Of a stretch of 42,254 nucleotides of DNA, positions 29,804 through 39,236 are shown piece after piece. Origin of the DNA: Bacillota bacterium (GTDB lineage Bacteria; Bacillota; Clostridia; Saccharofermentanales; DTU023); NCBI GenBank assembly GCA_023426575.1, contig JAFAAL010000025.1, forward strand, positions 1-42,254, in the 5' to 3' direction. Positions within the stretch are counted from its first letter, which is position 1. Every line of letters starts with the position of its first letter. Both the position numbers and the translations under genes were made by a program. Below the pieces are notes generated by a model. The model did not search any database, was not told where the DNA came from, and was given only the letters and a program-made list of their open reading frames with translations.

Positions 29804-32047
29804 ATGAACGCCATGGAAGAAAATCTCGCCACAAAGATGCGTGAGTTTCAAAATACGGAGTCTTTTCGCCTGCCCTTTCGGCCGGTTCGGCAAGGCGCCC
29901 TAGAGGTCATCAAGAGAAATGGGGAGACGGTTCCCTTTGACCGTGAGAAGATCACAATCGCGATTGAGAAGGCAATGCATTCACCGACGGGCATCTATGT
30001 CGCAGGGCAGGCTGGGCGGATCGCGGAAGAGATTGAGGCTTTTGCCGCTTTACAGCCAGCGCCGATGACAATCTATGGCATCGAGGAGCAGGTCTATTAT
30101 AAGCTTCTTCAATACGGCAATCCCGCGACGGCGAGGGCCTATGAGAGCTATCGCTCTGTCCAGTCCTACAAGCGGCAGATCAACACGAGTGATGCGGAGA
30201 TTGTGGGCATTCTCAACAGTTCTAATATTTCTGTCCTCGATGAGAATTCGAACAAGGATGCGCGCGTGGTCAGCACTCAGCGCGACCTGATTGCGGGCGA
30301 GGTGTCTAAGGATATTGCGCGTCGCCTCCTCATGCCGACGGATATTGTGCTCGCACACGATTCGGGGGCGATCCACTTCCACGACATGGACTATATCATC
30401 CAGCCGATGTTCAATTGCTGTCTCGTCAATCTCGAAGATATGTTAAAAAATGGCACCGTCATCAATGGCAAGAAAATCGACAGCCCGAAGTCCTTCCAGG
30501 TTGCCTGCACAGTGACGACGCAGATTATTGCCCAGGTGGCGAGCGGTCAATATGGCGGCCAGAGCATCAATGGCATCGACCGCATCCTCGCGCCCTATGC
30601 CAGGAAGAGCTATGAGAAATATCTCGCGGCGGCGCTCGAGGAGCAGACGGAGATCTATGGGCTGGAGCCAGATCCAGAGAAGGCGGCGGAGATTGCCTGG
30701 AAGCGGACGCGTAAAGAGGTCAAGGATGGCATACAGACGATTCAGTACCAGATCAATACGCTGATGACGACGAATGGGCAGGCGCCCTTTGTCACGCTCT
30801 TTATGTATTTTCAGCCCGATGATGATTACGTGCGGGAGGCCGCGCTGATCCAAGAGGAGATTCTCGTCCAGCGCATTCAGGGGATTAAAAATGAGGCCAA
30901 TGTCTATGTCACGCCCGCCTTCCCGAAGCTGGTCTACGTCCTCGATGAGCACAATGTCCGGCCGGGCAGTCCCTTCTATCATCTGACGCAGCTGGCGGCC
31001 GTCTGCACCGCGAAGCGGATGTATCCCGACTACATCTCGGCCAAGATGATGAAGACACTCTACGAGGGCAATGTCTTTGCACCCATGGGTTGCCGCTCCT
31101 TCCTCGGGGTCTATCAAAATGAGGAGGGGGAGTACATCACCGATGGTCGCTTCAATATGGGCGTCGTCTCACTCAATCTGCCGCAGATTGGCATTCTCTC
31201 GGAGGGGAGTGAGGAGCGCTTCTGGGAGCTCTTTGAGAAGCGTCTGGACCTCGCCTATAGAGCGCTGATCTTCCGCTATGAACTCTTAAAAGATATCGTC
31301 TCTGACGTCAGTCCCATTCACTGGCAGCACGGGGCGATCGCCCGCCTCGCGCCGGGCCAGCCGATCAGACATCTCCTCGAGGGCGGCTATGCCACCATCT
31401 CGCTCGGCTATATCGGCCTCTACGAATTGACCAAGTTGATTCGTGGCGTCTCGCACACGCAGCCCGAGGGGCGTGACTTCGCCCTGGCCGTCATGGATCG
31501 CATGGCCCAGGCGGTGAAAGATTGGAAGGCGAAGACGGGTCTCGGCTTCGCCCTCTATGGAACGCCTGCAGAGAGCTTGACGGACCGCTTTGCCAGACTT
31601 GATCTGCAGCGCTTCGGGGCGATTCCCGACATCACGGACAAGGGCTATTACACGAACAGTTACCATGTCGATGTCAGAGAGGAGATCTCCGTCTTCGAAA
31701 AATTTGATTTCGAGGCAGAGTTTCAGAAGCGCTCGACGGGCGGCATGATCTCCTATGCCGAAATTCCTAATATGACGCAGAATCCGGAGGCGGTGGAGAC
31801 TCTGGTCCAATATATCTACGACCATATCACCTATGCAGAGTTCAACACGAAGTCAGATTACTGCCACTGTTGTGGCTTCGACGGAGAGATTGTCGTCAAC
31901 AGTGAGAATCAATGGGAGTGCCCCAATTGTCACAATACGAATCGCGATCAGCTGACAGTCATTCGTAGGACCTGTGGCTATCTTGGCGAGAATTTCTGGA
32001 ATGAGGGCAGGACCAAAGAGATCTCTTCGCGCGTCCTGCACATCTAA
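29804..32047 (+). CDS. nrdD: Anaerobic ribonucleoside-triphosphate reductase NrdD
   Basis: A 747-residue class III glycyl-radical enzyme reducing NTPs to dNTPs without oxygen. An ATP-cone occupies about residues 33-120 (VIKRNGETVPFDREKITIAIEKA). Active-site regions include MFNCCLVNLEDML and GCRSFLGVY. The C-terminal zinc site has the pairs CHCC and CPNC, and the radical glycine is G725 in RRTCGYLGEN. Full length for the family. The start at 29804 follows GAGGAGG; an ATG three codons later is possible. Two NrdR boxes precede it, and nrdG overlaps its stop by one base. Confidence 0.97.
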   Translation: MNAMEENLATKMREFQNTESFRLPFRPVRQGALEVIKRNGETVPFDREKITIAIEKAMHSPTGIYVAGQAGRIAEEIEAFAALQPAPMTIYGIEEQVYYKLLQYGNPATARAYESYRSVQSYKRQINTSDAEIVGILNSSNISVLDENSNKDARVVSTQRDLIAGEVSKDIARRLLMPTDIVLAHDSGAIHFHDMDYIIQPMFNCCLVNLEDMLKNGTVINGKKIDSPKSFQVACTVTTQIIAQVASGQYGGQSINGIDRILAPYARKSYEKYLAAALEEQTEIYGLEPDPEKAAEIAWKRTRKEVKDGIQTIQYQINTLMTTNGQAPFVTLFMYFQPDDDYVREAALIQEEILVQRIQGIKNEANVYVTPAFPKLVYVLDEHNVRPGSPFYHLTQLAAVCTAKRMYPDYISAKMMKTLYEGNVFAPMGCRSFLGVYQNEEGEYITDGRFNMGVVSLNLPQIGILSEGSEERFWELFEKRLDLAYRALIFRYELLKDIVSDVSPIHWQHGAIARLAPGQPIRHLLEGGYATISLGYIGLYELTKLIRGVSHTQPEGRDFALAVMDRMAQAVKDWKAKTGLGFALYGTPAESLTDRFARLDLQRFGAIPDITDKGYYTNSYHVDVREEISVFEKFDFEAEFQKRSTGGMISYAEIPNMTQNPEAVETLVQYIYDHITYAEFNTKSDYCHCCGFDGEIVVNSENQWECPNCHNTNRDQLTVIRRTCGYLGENFWNEGRTKEISSRVLHI

Positions 32048-32538
32048 TGCGCTATGCCCAAATTCGTCCCCTCGACGTCGCGAACGGCGAGGGGATACGT
32101 GTCTCTCTTTTCGTCACGGGCTGCACCCATCGCTGCCCTGAGTGTTTTAACGAGGCCTATCAGGACTTTAACTTCGGCCAGGAGTGGACGGAGGAGACGA
32201 CGGCTGAGCTCATCCGCTATTTGAAGCGCCCCGAGATTTCAGGTCTGACCCTGCTCGGTGGTGAGCCGATGCAGAATTTGGAATTGACGGAGATTCTTCG
32301 TGAAATCAAAAATCAGGTCCAAAAGTCCATCTGGATCTACTCTGGCTATACCTTTGAGCAAATTGTCTCGAATCCAGAAAGGCTGGCACTCTTGAGGGAA
32401 TGTGACGTCCTCGTCGACGGTCTCTTCGTGGCAGCGCTGAAGGATCTCAGACTACGCTTCAGAGGTTCTAGCAATCAGCGAATCATCGACATTTCGAGCT
32501 CTCTGGCCAGTGGGGAAGTGCGGATCTACTTGGAATGA
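32047..32538 (+). CDS. nrdG: Anaerobic NTP reductase activating protein NrdG
   Basis: A 163-residue radical SAM activase that generates the glycyl radical on NrdD. Cluster-binding cysteines are C26, C30 and C33 in CTHRCPEC; LTLLGGEPMQN is the GGE motif; IWIYSGYTFEQI and LVDGLFV are typical of NrdG. Its ATG shares a base with the nrdD TAA, indicating coupled translation. Confidence 0.96.
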   Translation: MRYAQIRPLDVANGEGIRVSLFVTGCTHRCPECFNEAYQDFNFGQEWTEETTAELIRYLKRPEISGLTLLGGEPMQNLELTEILREIKNQVQKSIWIYSGYTFEQIVSNPERLALLRECDVLVDGLFVAALKDLRLRFRGSSNQRIIDISSSLASGEVRIYLE

Positions 32539-32595
32539 GAAATATCTCAAAAAATAAGAGCATTCAAGCTGGGACCTCCATCTCTGGCAAAAGCC

Positions 32596-32624
32596 TTGCA
32601 TAAATATCTCTGCAACTGTAGTAT
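32596..32624 (+). promoter_or_regulatory. Promoter of the atp operon
   Basis: TTGCAT (32596-32601), a 17-bp spacer and TAGTAT (32619-32624), then CAGGAGGG before the ATG at 32646. It lies in the 107-bp gap after nrdG. No clear terminator for nrdDG is visible. Confidence 0.5.
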
Positions 32625-32645
32625 TAAAAGATACAGGAGGGCTAG

Positions 32646-32984
32646 ATGCGGAAAAGTTCTGGCGTGGAAAATCTAGCGCTGATCACTCAGGTGGGTCTCA
32701 TGTTGATCACGCCCATTTTGCTCTGTCTCTTCTTGGGGCTCTGGCTCGATAGGAAATTCAAGACAGGTGGAATTTTGACGGTCGTCCTGCTTCTCCTCGG
32801 TGTGGCAGCGGCTTTTCGCGTCATCTTAAGGCTCGACAAGATGAAGCTTGGCAGGAAAACGGAAGTCGATCCAGATGCCAGGCTGAAGGAGACGATGCAG
32901 GCACATCTCATCGAGCGTGAACTGCGAGAGCAGTCTCAACGTCAGAAGAAGTCTGAGATAGAGGATGAGGTTGAAGAGTGGTGA
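32646..32984 (+). CDS. AtpZ/AtpI-type protein of the ATP synthase operon
   Basis: A 112-residue protein with two membrane helices (about 12-32 and 41-60) joined by a LGLWLDRKFKTGG turn, the pattern of the AtpZ family, and a charged C-terminal tail (about 65-112). AtpZ/AtpI proteins help c-ring assembly and have been linked to Mg2+/Ca2+ transport. It leads the operon and shares its stop with the next gene's start (TGATG). Confidence 0.8.
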   Translation: MRKSSGVENLALITQVGLMLITPILLCLFLGLWLDRKFKTGGILTVVLLLLGVAAAFRVILRLDKMKLGRKTEVDPDARLKETMQAHLIERELREQSQRQKKSEIEDEVEEW

Positions 32985-33367
32985 TGAAAGATCCCGTCTT
33001 GCGTCGCCTGGTCTATCTCTGTGCGGCGCTCAATCTCTTGATCGCGGGGGCCTATCTTCTCTTCATTCCAGATTCTTGGCCCTGGGTCAAGGGCCAGATC
33101 TTGGGTGGGGCGGTATCGATTCTCCTCTTTTTTCAGATGGAGATGACCCTGAGGCGAGCGCTGCCGCAGGGACCGCAGGTGGCCAATCGCAAGGTGCGCC
33201 TGGCCTATGCGTTAAGACTCTTGATCTACGCGGCGGTGGCCGTCCTCGCCATGCGTGAGCCAAGTGTCCATCTCATTGCTCTTCTTGTTGGTATCGTGTC
33301 AATGAAGTACACTGTGTTAGTCAGTTCTTTTTTGAAGTGGACAGAAAAGTCAGAGGGAGGCGAGTGA
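32984..33367 (+). CDS. atpI: ATP synthase subunit I (AtpI-like)
   Basis: A 127-residue protein with four predicted membrane helices, matching the small hydrophobic ATP synthase protein I, a c-ring assembly factor. Three in-frame starts are close together (GTG 32978, GTG 32981, ATG 32984); I prefer the ATG, which overlaps the preceding TGA by one base. Sequence conservation of AtpI is low, so assignment rests on topology, size and position before atpB. Confidence 0.75.
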   Translation: MKDPVLRRLVYLCAALNLLIAGAYLLFIPDSWPWVKGQILGGAVSILLFFQMEMTLRRALPQGPQVANRKVRLAYALRLLIYAAVAVLAMREPSVHLIALLVGIVSMKYTVLVSSFLKWTEKSEGGE

Positions 33368-33368
33368 T

Positions 33369-34037
33369 TTGGAATTAGTGGTTCATTTTCGAGGCCAGGA
33401 TCATGTCATACCCGATACGATCTTTAATACCTTTGTCGTGGTCGCCATCTTGTCTTTGCTCGGGATCTTAGTTGGACGCTATTTTAAGCGCCTCGATCCG
33501 ACGCGCAAGCCGACTAAGTTTCAGACGATTTTTGAGGTCCTGGTCGAGGGGGTGGACAATCTCGTCGAGACCAATATGGGGCGGCACAATTTGAAGTTTG
33601 CTCCCTACATTTTTACGCTGGCCCTCTTCCTCATCGTCTCGAACCTCTTTGGCCTGACCGGTCTGACGCCGCCGACGGCGGATATCAGTGTGACGCTGGC
33701 CCTGGCCCTCATTACTTTTCTCTTGACGCAGATTTTCAAGTGGCGATCGAATCGCGGACTCTTCGGCTATCTCAAGAGCTTTACCGAGCCTCTGGCCGTC
33801 ATCACGCCGGTCAATATCATCGGTGAGCTGGCGACGCCTATTTCGCTCTCCTTTCGTCTCTTTGGAAATATCATGAGCGGGGGTCTGATCTTGACCTTGC
33901 TCTACACGGGTCTCGGTAAGCTCACACCGCTGATCGCAGCGCCGCTACACGGCTACTTCGATCTCTTCGCGGGCGTCTTACAGACCTTTATCTTTGTCAT
34001 GTTAAGCATGCTCTATATCGGCGGTGACGCCGAATAG
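33369..34037 (+). CDS. atpB: F-type ATP synthase subunit a
   Basis: A 222-residue Fo subunit with about five to six membrane helices. The essential Arg is R163 in the ELATPISLSFRLFGNI block, which faces the c-ring and forms the ion channel. It starts with TTG at 33369, one base after the atpI stop, with GGGAGGCGAG upstream. It is somewhat shorter than E. coli subunit a, as is usual in Bacillota. Confidence 0.95.
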   Translation: MELVVHFRGQDHVIPDTIFNTFVVVAILSLLGILVGRYFKRLDPTRKPTKFQTIFEVLVEGVDNLVETNMGRHNLKFAPYIFTLALFLIVSNLFGLTGLTPPTADISVTLALALITFLLTQIFKWRSNRGLFGYLKSFTEPLAVITPVNIIGELATPISLSFRLFGNIMSGGLILTLLYTGLGKLTPLIAAPLHGYFDLFAGVLQTFIFVMLSMLYIGGDAE

Positions 34038-34061
34038 GCTTAGTTTATTAGGAGGATTATT

Positions 34062-34343
34062 ATGATTACAAGTGAAGCCTTCATTCTCGGTTGTTCTGCT
34101 ATCGGTGCAGGTCTCGCCATGATCGCGGGTATCGGCCCGGGGATCGGTCAGGGTAATGCAGCTGCCAAGGCGGCAGAGGCCGTCGGCCGTCAGCCCGAGG
34201 CCCAAGGTGATATCATCCGCACGATGCTCATGGGTCAGGCTGTTGCCGAGACCACGGGTATCTATGGTCTGATCATCGCATTGATCCTGCTCTTCTTCAA
34301 ACCGCTCCTGACTGCTTATATCAATCTGGGTCTGCCCAATTAG
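34062..34343 (+). CDS. atpE: F-type ATP synthase subunit c, predicted Na+-binding
   Basis: A 93-residue hairpin of two membrane helices. The ion-binding residues are of the sodium type: Q30 in GPGIGQG, V61 and E63, followed by T64 and T65, in QAVAETTGIY. Known Na+ c-rings (Ilyobacter type) have the same Q...V-x-E-(S/T)-T set, and RQPEA is the conserved polar loop. AGGAGG lies upstream of the ATG. Na+ coupling is inferred from these residues. Confidence 0.95.
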   Translation: MITSEAFILGCSAIGAGLAMIAGIGPGIGQGNAAAKAAEAVGRQPEAQGDIIRTMLMGQAVAETTGIYGLIIALILLFFKPLLTAYINLGLPN

Positions 34344-34376
34344 TTGACTTGTCAGCGCTGAGAGAGGAAGTGACTT

Positions 34377-34895
34377 ATGTATTTAATGGATATCCAGGTA
34401 CATTCCGTTCCAGATCCAATGAATATGGTATTGGTCTGGATTTCCGTGATCATACTCTACTTCATACTCAAGCACTTCTTGCATAAGCCGATCAAGGAAT
34501 TTCTCAAAAAGCGCGAGGATCTCGTCCTGGGCAATATCGCCAAGGCGGAGGCCGATCGTGAAGAGGCCGCCGCACTGAAGGCAGAGTACGAGTCTCGCCT
34601 CGAAGCGGCTCAAGCTGAAGGAGCTGCGATCGTCGAGGACTATCGCGAGCGTGGTGAGGCCATGCATGCCAAACTTGTGCGTGAGAGCGAGGCTGAGGCC
34701 AAGCTGATCATTGACCGTGGCCAGCGCGAGCTCGAGCAGCGCCAGAGCCAGGCCATGGCTCATCTCGAGTCAGAGGCGGGTGATCTCGCCGTCCAGCTGG
34801 CGCGGAAGATTCTCCAGGAGAAGATGGCCAGACCCGGCGCTCAGGATACTCTGGTCGACAGCTTTATCAGCGATTTGGAGCAGCCTCATGGCTAG
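34377..34895 (+). CDS. atpF: F-type ATP synthase subunit b
   Basis: A 172-residue protein with one N-terminal membrane helix (about 17-35) and a long Ala/Glu/Arg-rich helical stalk (about 45-160) that dimerises as the peripheral stator. AGGAAG precedes the ATG. It overlaps atpH by 8 bases. Confidence 0.94.
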   Translation: MYLMDIQVHSVPDPMNMVLVWISVIILYFILKHFLHKPIKEFLKKREDLVLGNIAKAEADREEAAALKAEYESRLEAAQAEGAAIVEDYRERGEAMHAKLVRESEAEAKLIIDRGQRELEQRQSQAMAHLESEAGDLAVQLARKILQEKMARPGAQDTLVDSFISDLEQPHG

Positions 34896-35421
34896 ACTTA
34901 CGACACCTTATGCCGAGGCCCTCTACCGCACGCTGGATGTCGATGCCGATCTAGAGCAGGCACTGCAAGAGCTGCAGAGCGTGGTCAAAGTCTTCGCATC
35001 GGAAGCGGAACTGGCGGCCGTATTGCGCCATCCGCGGATCTCGCCAGAGGAGAAGAAGAGCTTGCTCACGGCCCTCTTTAGAGAGGGGCTGAGTGAGCGC
35101 GTCTTGAACTTTCTCTATGTCCTAGTGGACAACGGGCGCATTGAGGCGCTCTCAGAGATTGTCTCGGAATTTCGTGAGATGGCTCAAGAGAGGCTGGGAC
35201 TGGTCGAGGTTGAAGTCACGAGCGCTGCACCCCTCAGCGATAGCCAGAGCGAGCGTCTGACAGCGGCACTGGCTCAAAAGCTCGGGCGTCGCGTCCATCT
35301 GCAAGTCGGCGTCGACCCGACGCTCCTCGGTGGTCTCGTCATCAGTTATGAGGGCGCGAGGCAAGATGGCTCTCTACGGGCCTCGCTGGAGAAGTTTCGA
35401 AATATCTTGGCAAAGGAATGA
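34888..35421 (+). CDS. atpH: F-type ATP synthase subunit delta
   Basis: A 177-residue stator subunit linking b to the top of F1. TTPYAEALYRTL at the start and the C-terminal block DPTLLGGLVISYEGARQDGSLRASLEKFRN are diagnostic. The start at 34888 lies inside the atpF 3' end with GGAG upstream; reading further upstream gives low-complexity sequence without homology. Confidence 0.94.
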   Translation: MARLTTPYAEALYRTLDVDADLEQALQELQSVVKVFASEAELAAVLRHPRISPEEKKSLLTALFREGLSERVLNFLYVLVDNGRIEALSEIVSEFREMAQERLGLVEVEVTSAAPLSDSQSERLTAALAQKLGRRVHLQVGVDPTLLGGLVISYEGARQDGSLRASLEKFRNILAKE

Positions 35422-35437
35422 CTTATAGAGGTGAATT

Positions 35438-36943
35438 ATGAGTTTGAGACCAGAGGAAATTAGCTCGATCATCAAATCGCAGATCGAGAATTATCAAGAA
35501 AAGATAGAACTTGTCGACGTCGGGACCATTCTCGAGGTGGGCGATGGGATCGCCCGTGTCTATGGCCTCTCGGGCTGTCAGAGCAATGAGCTTCTAGAGT
35601 TCCCTGGAGGGGTCTACGGCATGGCCCTGAACCTCGAGGAGAACAATATCGGTGTCGTCTTGCTCGGCTCGGACAAGGAGCTGATGGAGGGCGACGTCGT
35701 CAAGCGGACGGGACGTATCGTCGAGGTGCCGGTCGGCAATGAGCTGATTGGCCGAGTCGTCAATGCCCTCGGACAGCCGATCGACGGCAAGGGTCCGATT
35801 CAGACGAGTAAGAACATGCCGATTGAAAAGGTCGCCCCCGGCGTCATCACGAGAAAGAGTGTTGATGAGCCGCTCCAGACAGGGATCAAGTCGATCGACG
35901 CCCTCTTCCCCATCGGCAAGGGTCAGCGCGAGCTGATCATTGGCGATCGCCAGACGGGCAAGACGACCATTGCGACCGATGCCATTCTGAACCAGAAGGG
36001 CAAGGACGTCATCTGTATCTATGTCGCGATCGGCCAGAAGACCTCGACGGTTGCGAGTATTGTCGACAATTTTGAACGCTTCGGCGCGATGGACTACACG
36101 ATTGTCGTCTCAGCCACAGCGAGTGAATTGGCTCCGATCCAATACATTGCCCCCTATGCGGGTGTCACGATGGCCGAGGAATTCATGGCTCAGGGCAAGG
36201 ATGTCCTGATCGTCTATGACGACCTCTCTAAGCACGCCGTCGCCTATCGTACGATGTCGCTCTTGCTGCGCCGTCCGCCTGGACGTGAGGCCTATCCCGG
36301 TGACGTCTTCTATCTGCACTCGCGTCTCCTCGAACGCGCGGCTAAGCTCTCAGATGAATATGGCGGTGGCTCGATCACGGCCCTGCCGATCATTGAGACC
36401 TTGGCTGGCGATATCTCAGCTTATATTCCGACCAACGTCATCTCGATCACCGATGGACAGATCTTCCTGGAGACAGATCTCTTCTTCTCGGGTCAGCGTC
36501 CGGCGATCAACACGGGTCTTTCTGTCTCCCGTGTCGGTGGCGCCGCTCAGATTAAGGCGATCAAGAAGGTCGGCAGTAAGTTAAAGCTCGACCTCGCTCA
36601 GTACCGCGATCTTGCGGGATTTGCCCAGTTTGGCTCTGAGCTCGACGAAGAGACGAGGCGCTCACTCGCCCTCGGCGAGCGCATGATGCGCATCTTGCGC
36701 CAGCGCCAGAATTCGCCGCTCGATGTCTGGCAGCAGATCGTCATCTTATATGCTGTGACGGAGGGCCTGCTCTCCGAGATTCTGGTCGATCGGATCAGCG
36801 ATTTCGAAGCGGAGTTCTTGAACTACTTTGAGATCAATCACAGCCAGGTCTATGAGGATATCAAGAAGAGCCACGAACTCTCCGACGAGAATAAGAAGAC
36901 GATTGAAGAGGCTGTCTCGGCTTTTGCCAAGACCTTTCAATAA
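35438..36943 (+). CDS. atpA: F-type ATP synthase subunit alpha
   Basis: A 501-residue F1 subunit. P-loop GDRQTGKT at 169-176, and SVSRVGGAAQ carries the arginine finger that reaches the beta-subunit site. Full length, with AGAGGTG upstream of the ATG. Confidence 0.98.
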   Translation: MSLRPEEISSIIKSQIENYQEKIELVDVGTILEVGDGIARVYGLSGCQSNELLEFPGGVYGMALNLEENNIGVVLLGSDKELMEGDVVKRTGRIVEVPVGNELIGRVVNALGQPIDGKGPIQTSKNMPIEKVAPGVITRKSVDEPLQTGIKSIDALFPIGKGQRELIIGDRQTGKTTIATDAILNQKGKDVICIYVAIGQKTSTVASIVDNFERFGAMDYTIVVSATASELAPIQYIAPYAGVTMAEEFMAQGKDVLIVYDDLSKHAVAYRTMSLLLRRPPGREAYPGDVFYLHSRLLERAAKLSDEYGGGSITALPIIETLAGDISAYIPTNVISITDGQIFLETDLFFSGQRPAINTGLSVSRVGGAAQIKAIKKVGSKLKLDLAQYRDLAGFAQFGSELDEETRRSLALGERMMRILRQRQNSPLDVWQQIVILYAVTEGLLSEILVDRISDFEAEFLNYFEINHSQVYEDIKKSHELSDENKKTIEEAVSAFAKTFQ

Positions 36944-36965
36944 ATGCAGAGGGGAGGTGTGCTGA

Positions 36966-37820
36966 TTGGCAACGACCAAGGAAATTAAACGGCGGATTCG
37001 CGGGATCAATTCGACGCGTCAAATAACCAAGGCGATGGAGCTGGTCTCGACGGCCAAGCTGCGCAAGGCGCGTCTGCAGCTCGAGAGTTCGCGGCCGTAC
37101 TACAACACGGTGCTCGAGAGCATCCAGAAGGTCCTAAAGCACGTCAGGATCAACCATCCCTACCTTGTGAGGCGTGAGGTCGAGAAGACGCTTCTCGTCG
37201 TCATCACTTCAGACCGCGGGCTCGCCGGCGGCTATAACAATAACATCACAGATCTCGCTGAGGGAATGATCACTGAGGATCCCGCAGCTTACGAACTCAT
37301 CGTCATCGGGGACAAGGCGAGAGATCGCCTCCACGATTCGGGCTCGACAGTCCTCCATGCCTATCGCGGCTTCCCGGAGCTCATCGAGTTTGAGCACGCC
37401 AAGCGGATCGGGGAGCAGGTTATCGAGCGCTATCGCACGGGTGAGATCGACCGTGTCCTCCTCATCTTTACGCGCTTTGATTCGACCTTGCAGTATACGC
37501 CCATGGCCTACGAGATCTTGCCGTTCACGCCAGAGACGGGAGAAGCGGCGACAGAGCCACGGACGCTCGTCACCTTTGAACCCAATCCCGATGAGGTCCT
37601 CGACAATCTCATCCCCCTCTATGTCGCCATCAGTATTTACGGGGCGCTGATCGAGGCGGCGGCCAGTGAGCAGGCGAGTCGTCGCACGGCGATGGAGGCG
37701 GCGACGGAAAATGCCGATGAGATGATCGAAGATCTCTCTGTCAGTTACAACCGGGCGCGCCAGGCCTCGATTACCAATGAGATCACAGAAATTGTGTCGG
37801 GCGCCAATGCCCTCGAATAG
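36966..37820 (+). CDS. atpG: F-type ATP synthase subunit gamma
   Basis: A 284-residue rotor subunit. The N-terminal helix (KEIKRRIRGINSTRQITKAMELVSTAKLRKA) and the C-terminal block RRTAMEAATENADEMIEDLSVSYNRARQASITNEITEIV form the coiled-coil axle; SDRGLAGGYN is conserved. The start is TTG at 36966 with GGGGAGGTG upstream. Confidence 0.97.
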   Translation: MATTKEIKRRIRGINSTRQITKAMELVSTAKLRKARLQLESSRPYYNTVLESIQKVLKHVRINHPYLVRREVEKTLLVVITSDRGLAGGYNNNITDLAEGMITEDPAAYELIVIGDKARDRLHDSGSTVLHAYRGFPELIEFEHAKRIGEQVIERYRTGEIDRVLLIFTRFDSTLQYTPMAYEILPFTPETGEAATEPRTLVTFEPNPDEVLDNLIPLYVAISIYGALIEAAASEQASRRTAMEAATENADEMIEDLSVSYNRARQASITNEITEIVSGANALE

Positions 37821-37833
37821 AAAGGCTCAAGTT

Positions 37834-39234
37834 ATGGATAAGAATATTGGTCAGATTACCCAGGTCATCGGTCCCGTCGTCGACATTCGCTTCCCGGCAG
37901 AGCATCTGCCGACGCTCTTGACGGCGATTGAGATCCAAAAGGAGGGGGAGCCCCTGATCGTCGAAGTGGCTCAGCACATCGGCGATGACATCGTCCGCTG
38001 CATTTCAATGGGGCCGACGGATGGGCTCGTGCGCGGTATGGACTGCCATAACCTCGGTGCGCCGATTTCAGTCAAAGTCGGCAAGGAGACCCTCGGCCGC
38101 ATGTTCAATGTCCTCGGTGAGCCGATCGATGGACTGCCGGCCCCCGAGACAGACGTGACCCAGCCGATCCACCGTGAGCCGCCTCAGTTCAAGGATCTCA
38201 AGCCAGAGCGCGAGATCTTTGAGACGGGGATCAAGGTCGTCGACCTGATGTGTCCCTATTCCAAGGGCGGTAAGGTCGGCCTCTTCGGCGGCGCGGGCGT
38301 CGGCAAGACGGTCCTCATCCAGGAGCTGATCAACAATATCGCCACTGAGCACGGCGGTCTCTCCGTCTTTGCTGGGGTTGGCGAGCGGACCCGTGAGGGC
38401 AATGACCTCTACTATGAAATGAAGGAGTCTGGCGTCCTCAGCAAGACGGCCCTCGTCTTCGGCCAGATGAATGAGCCCCCCGGAGCTCGTATGCGCGTGG
38501 GACTGACAGGTCTGACCATGGCGGAGTACTTCCGCGACCAGGAGCATCAGGACGTCCTTCTCTTTATCGACAATATCTTCCGCTTTACCCAGGCAGGATC
38601 TGAAGTCTCAGCTCTGCTCGGCCGTATGCCCTCAGCCGTCGGTTACCAGCCGACACTGGCCACCGAGATGGGCGCCCTCCAGGAGCGCATCACCTCGACG
38701 CGCCAGGGCTCTATCACCTCCGTGCAGGCGGTCTATGTTCCCGCCGATGACCTGACAGACCCAGCCCCGGCCACGACCTTTGCCCACCTCGACGCCACGA
38801 CCGTTCTCTCGCGTTCTCTCGCAGAGATGGGCATCTATCCGGCGGTCGATCCACTGGATTCGACGAGCCGCATCCTCGATCCCGAGGTCGTCGGTGAAGA
38901 ACACTATCAGGTGGCCCGCGGTGTCCAGGAAGTCTTGCAAGAGTACAACAATCTGCAGGACATCATCGCCGTCCTAGGTCTCGACGAGCTCTCTGACGAG
39001 CAAAAGCTGACGGTCGCCAGAGCCCGTAAGATTCAGCGCTTCCTCTCGCAGCCGTTTACGGTGGCCGAGGCCTTTACCGGTCTCGAGGGCAAGTACGTGC
39101 CGCTCCGCGAAACCGTCCGCGGCTTCAAGGAAATCCTCGAAGGCAAGTACGACGACGTCAACGAGGCCGCCTTCTACATGGTGGGCACGATTGACGAGGT
39201 CCTCGCCAAGGCGGGCAAAGAAAAGAGGGATTAG
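37834..39234 (+). CDS. atpD: F-type ATP synthase subunit beta
   Basis: A 466-residue catalytic subunit. P-loop GGAGVGKT is at 152-159, the catalytic Glu lies in GVGERTREGND, and the DELSD segment (DELSDEQKL) is near 386-394. The start at 37834 is the family's normal start; an in-frame ATG 19 codons upstream lies inside atpG and adds unrelated sequence. Confidence 0.98.
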   Translation: MDKNIGQITQVIGPVVDIRFPAEHLPTLLTAIEIQKEGEPLIVEVAQHIGDDIVRCISMGPTDGLVRGMDCHNLGAPISVKVGKETLGRMFNVLGEPIDGLPAPETDVTQPIHREPPQFKDLKPEREIFETGIKVVDLMCPYSKGGKVGLFGGAGVGKTVLIQELINNIATEHGGLSVFAGVGERTREGNDLYYEMKESGVLSKTALVFGQMNEPPGARMRVGLTGLTMAEYFRDQEHQDVLLFIDNIFRFTQAGSEVSALLGRMPSAVGYQPTLATEMGALQERITSTRQGSITSVQAVYVPADDLTDPAPATTFAHLDATTVLSRSLAEMGIYPAVDPLDSTSRILDPEVVGEEHYQVARGVQEVLQEYNNLQDIIAVLGLDELSDEQKLTVARARKIQRFLSQPFTVAEAFTGLEGKYVPLRETVRGFKEILEGKYDDVNEAAFYMVGTIDEVLAKAGKEKRD

Positions 39235-39236
39235 CC

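Noticed and set aside
34711..34887. N-terminal extension of atpH
   Set aside because: Ser/Arg-rich antisense-like sequence inside atpF; the normal delta-subunit start at 34888 has a ribosome binding site.
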